DNA of 14,229 bases from an uncultured Erysipelotrichaceae bacterium (GTDB taxonomy: Bacteria > Bacillota_I > Bacilli_A > RFN20 > CAG-826): the NCBI GenBank assembly GCA_902800255.1, contig CADCDV010000003.1:1-14229 (forward strand), written 5' to 3'. The position numbers and the translations under genes were made by a program. Of this stretch, positions 13,801 to 14,229 are shown piece by piece; positions within the stretch are counted from its first letter, which is position 1, and each line of letters starts with the position of its first letter. The notes under the pieces were generated by a model. The model was given only the letters and a program-made list of their open reading frames with translations. It did not search any database and was not told where the DNA came from.

Positions 13801-14229
13801 ATGGAAGTCGCAAAATTCTTCGAACTTGCCAACCAGTACCCATGGGCCTATGTCGCGGTCATTTTCAACCTCGGCGTGGTTTTCATGAACGGCTGGACCG
13901 ACGTCCCTAATTGCATTGCAACCTGTGTCACCACGCGCTGCATGAAGCCAAAATGGGCGATCCTCATGGCTGCTTTAGGCAACCTTCTTGGCACATTGGC
14001 AGCAGGCTTCCTAGCTTCTGTTCTCCCTTTGGGAGATGTCTCTAAAACTGTTGCTGGAATCGTCCAGTTCAACGCTTTGAGTGGCCTTACCCTCAATCAG
14101 ATGTTCATTGCGATCGCCTTTGGCTTGCTCGCGAACGTCATCCGTTCCCTTATCTGCACTTACTTCGGTTTCCCATCCTCCCAAAGCAACGCTTTGGTGG
14201 GTGGCCTTACCGGTTCTGCTATCGGCCTT
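13801..14229 (+). CDS. PiT-family inorganic phosphate transporter (N-terminal part, cut by the window end)
   Basis: The first 143 residues of a membrane transporter that typically couples phosphate uptake to protons or Na+. The family signatures are NGWTDVPNCIATCVTTRCMKP (residues 30-50), where PiT proteins usually have NGFHDxANAIATVVSTRALxP, and GFPSSQSNALVGGLTGSAIG near the end, where the family has G-x-P-x-S-x-S-H-A-x-x-G. Helices lie at about 15-33, 51-73 and 100-120. The His of the second signature is Asn here. No Shine-Dalgarno sequence precedes the ATG, and the gene follows the previous stop by 18 bases. The remainder lies outside the window. Confidence 0.9.
   Translation, partial: MEVAKFFELANQYPWAYVAVIFNLGVVFMNGWTDVPNCIATCVTTRCMKPKWAILMAALGNLLGTLAAGFLASVLPLGDVSKTVAGIVQFNALSGLTLNQMFIAIAFGLLANVIRSLICTYFGFPSSQSNALVGGLTGSAIGL

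Overview
The window looks like an ordinary chromosomal segment of a low-to-moderate GC member of the Bacillota (Firmicutes), plausibly a Bacilli/Erysipelotrichia- or Mollicutes-related gut lineage. Three observations point there: a UPF0371/DUF1846 protein, a ThiT-type ECF thiamine S component behind a TPP riboswitch, and a tmRNA whose tag ends in Tyr-Ala-Cys-Ala, like the Tyr-Ala-Phe-Ala endings known from mollicutes. TGA is used as a stop (end of the uracil-DNA glycosylase gene) and TGG for Trp, so the genetic code looks standard. The taxonomic placement is inference, not proof.

Layout. Positions 3-38 are the last codons of a + strand gene. A bidirectional terminator (54-81) separates it from a minus-strand DUF1189-like membrane protein (90-1253). 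A divergent intergenic region leads to the tmRNA gene ssrA (1409-1809) and its terminator. Next come an MscS-type mechanosensitive channel (1920-2933) and, 19 bases later, an 830-residue N-terminally anchored surface protein with six InlB/Flg_new-type beta repeats (2953-5445). Two small tandem paralogous three-helix membrane proteins follow (5560-5955, 6113-6520), each with its own terminator, then a small coiled-coil protein (6713-7051) and a UPF0371/DUF1846 protein (7164-8648). A bidirectional terminator separates these from two minus-strand genes, a DJ-1/PfpI family protein (8694-9239) and enolase (9313-10704). Divergent from enolase is uracil-DNA glycosylase (10837-11502). Directly after it lies a TPP riboswitch (about 11508-11599) controlling a thiamine transporter subunit with an unusual extra N-terminal membrane domain (11644-12636). 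The window closes with a two-helix membrane protein with an acidic Pro/Glu-rich tail (12691-13782) and the start of a PiT-family phosphate transporter (13801 onward).

I see no mobile element, CRISPR array, tRNA, rRNA or phage gene, and most transcription units are short and bounded by clear intrinsic terminators. There is no obvious new multi-gene system. The unusual content lies in regulation and protein architecture: a TPP riboswitch whose 3' strand duplicates the Shine-Dalgarno strand of its target, a hairpin that would bury the MscS ribosome binding site, several genes without a Shine-Dalgarno sequence but with a -10-like hexamer just upstream of the start (possible leaderless starts), an internal three-repeat duplication in the surface protein, and an inverted repeat between eno and the uracil-DNA glycosylase gene.
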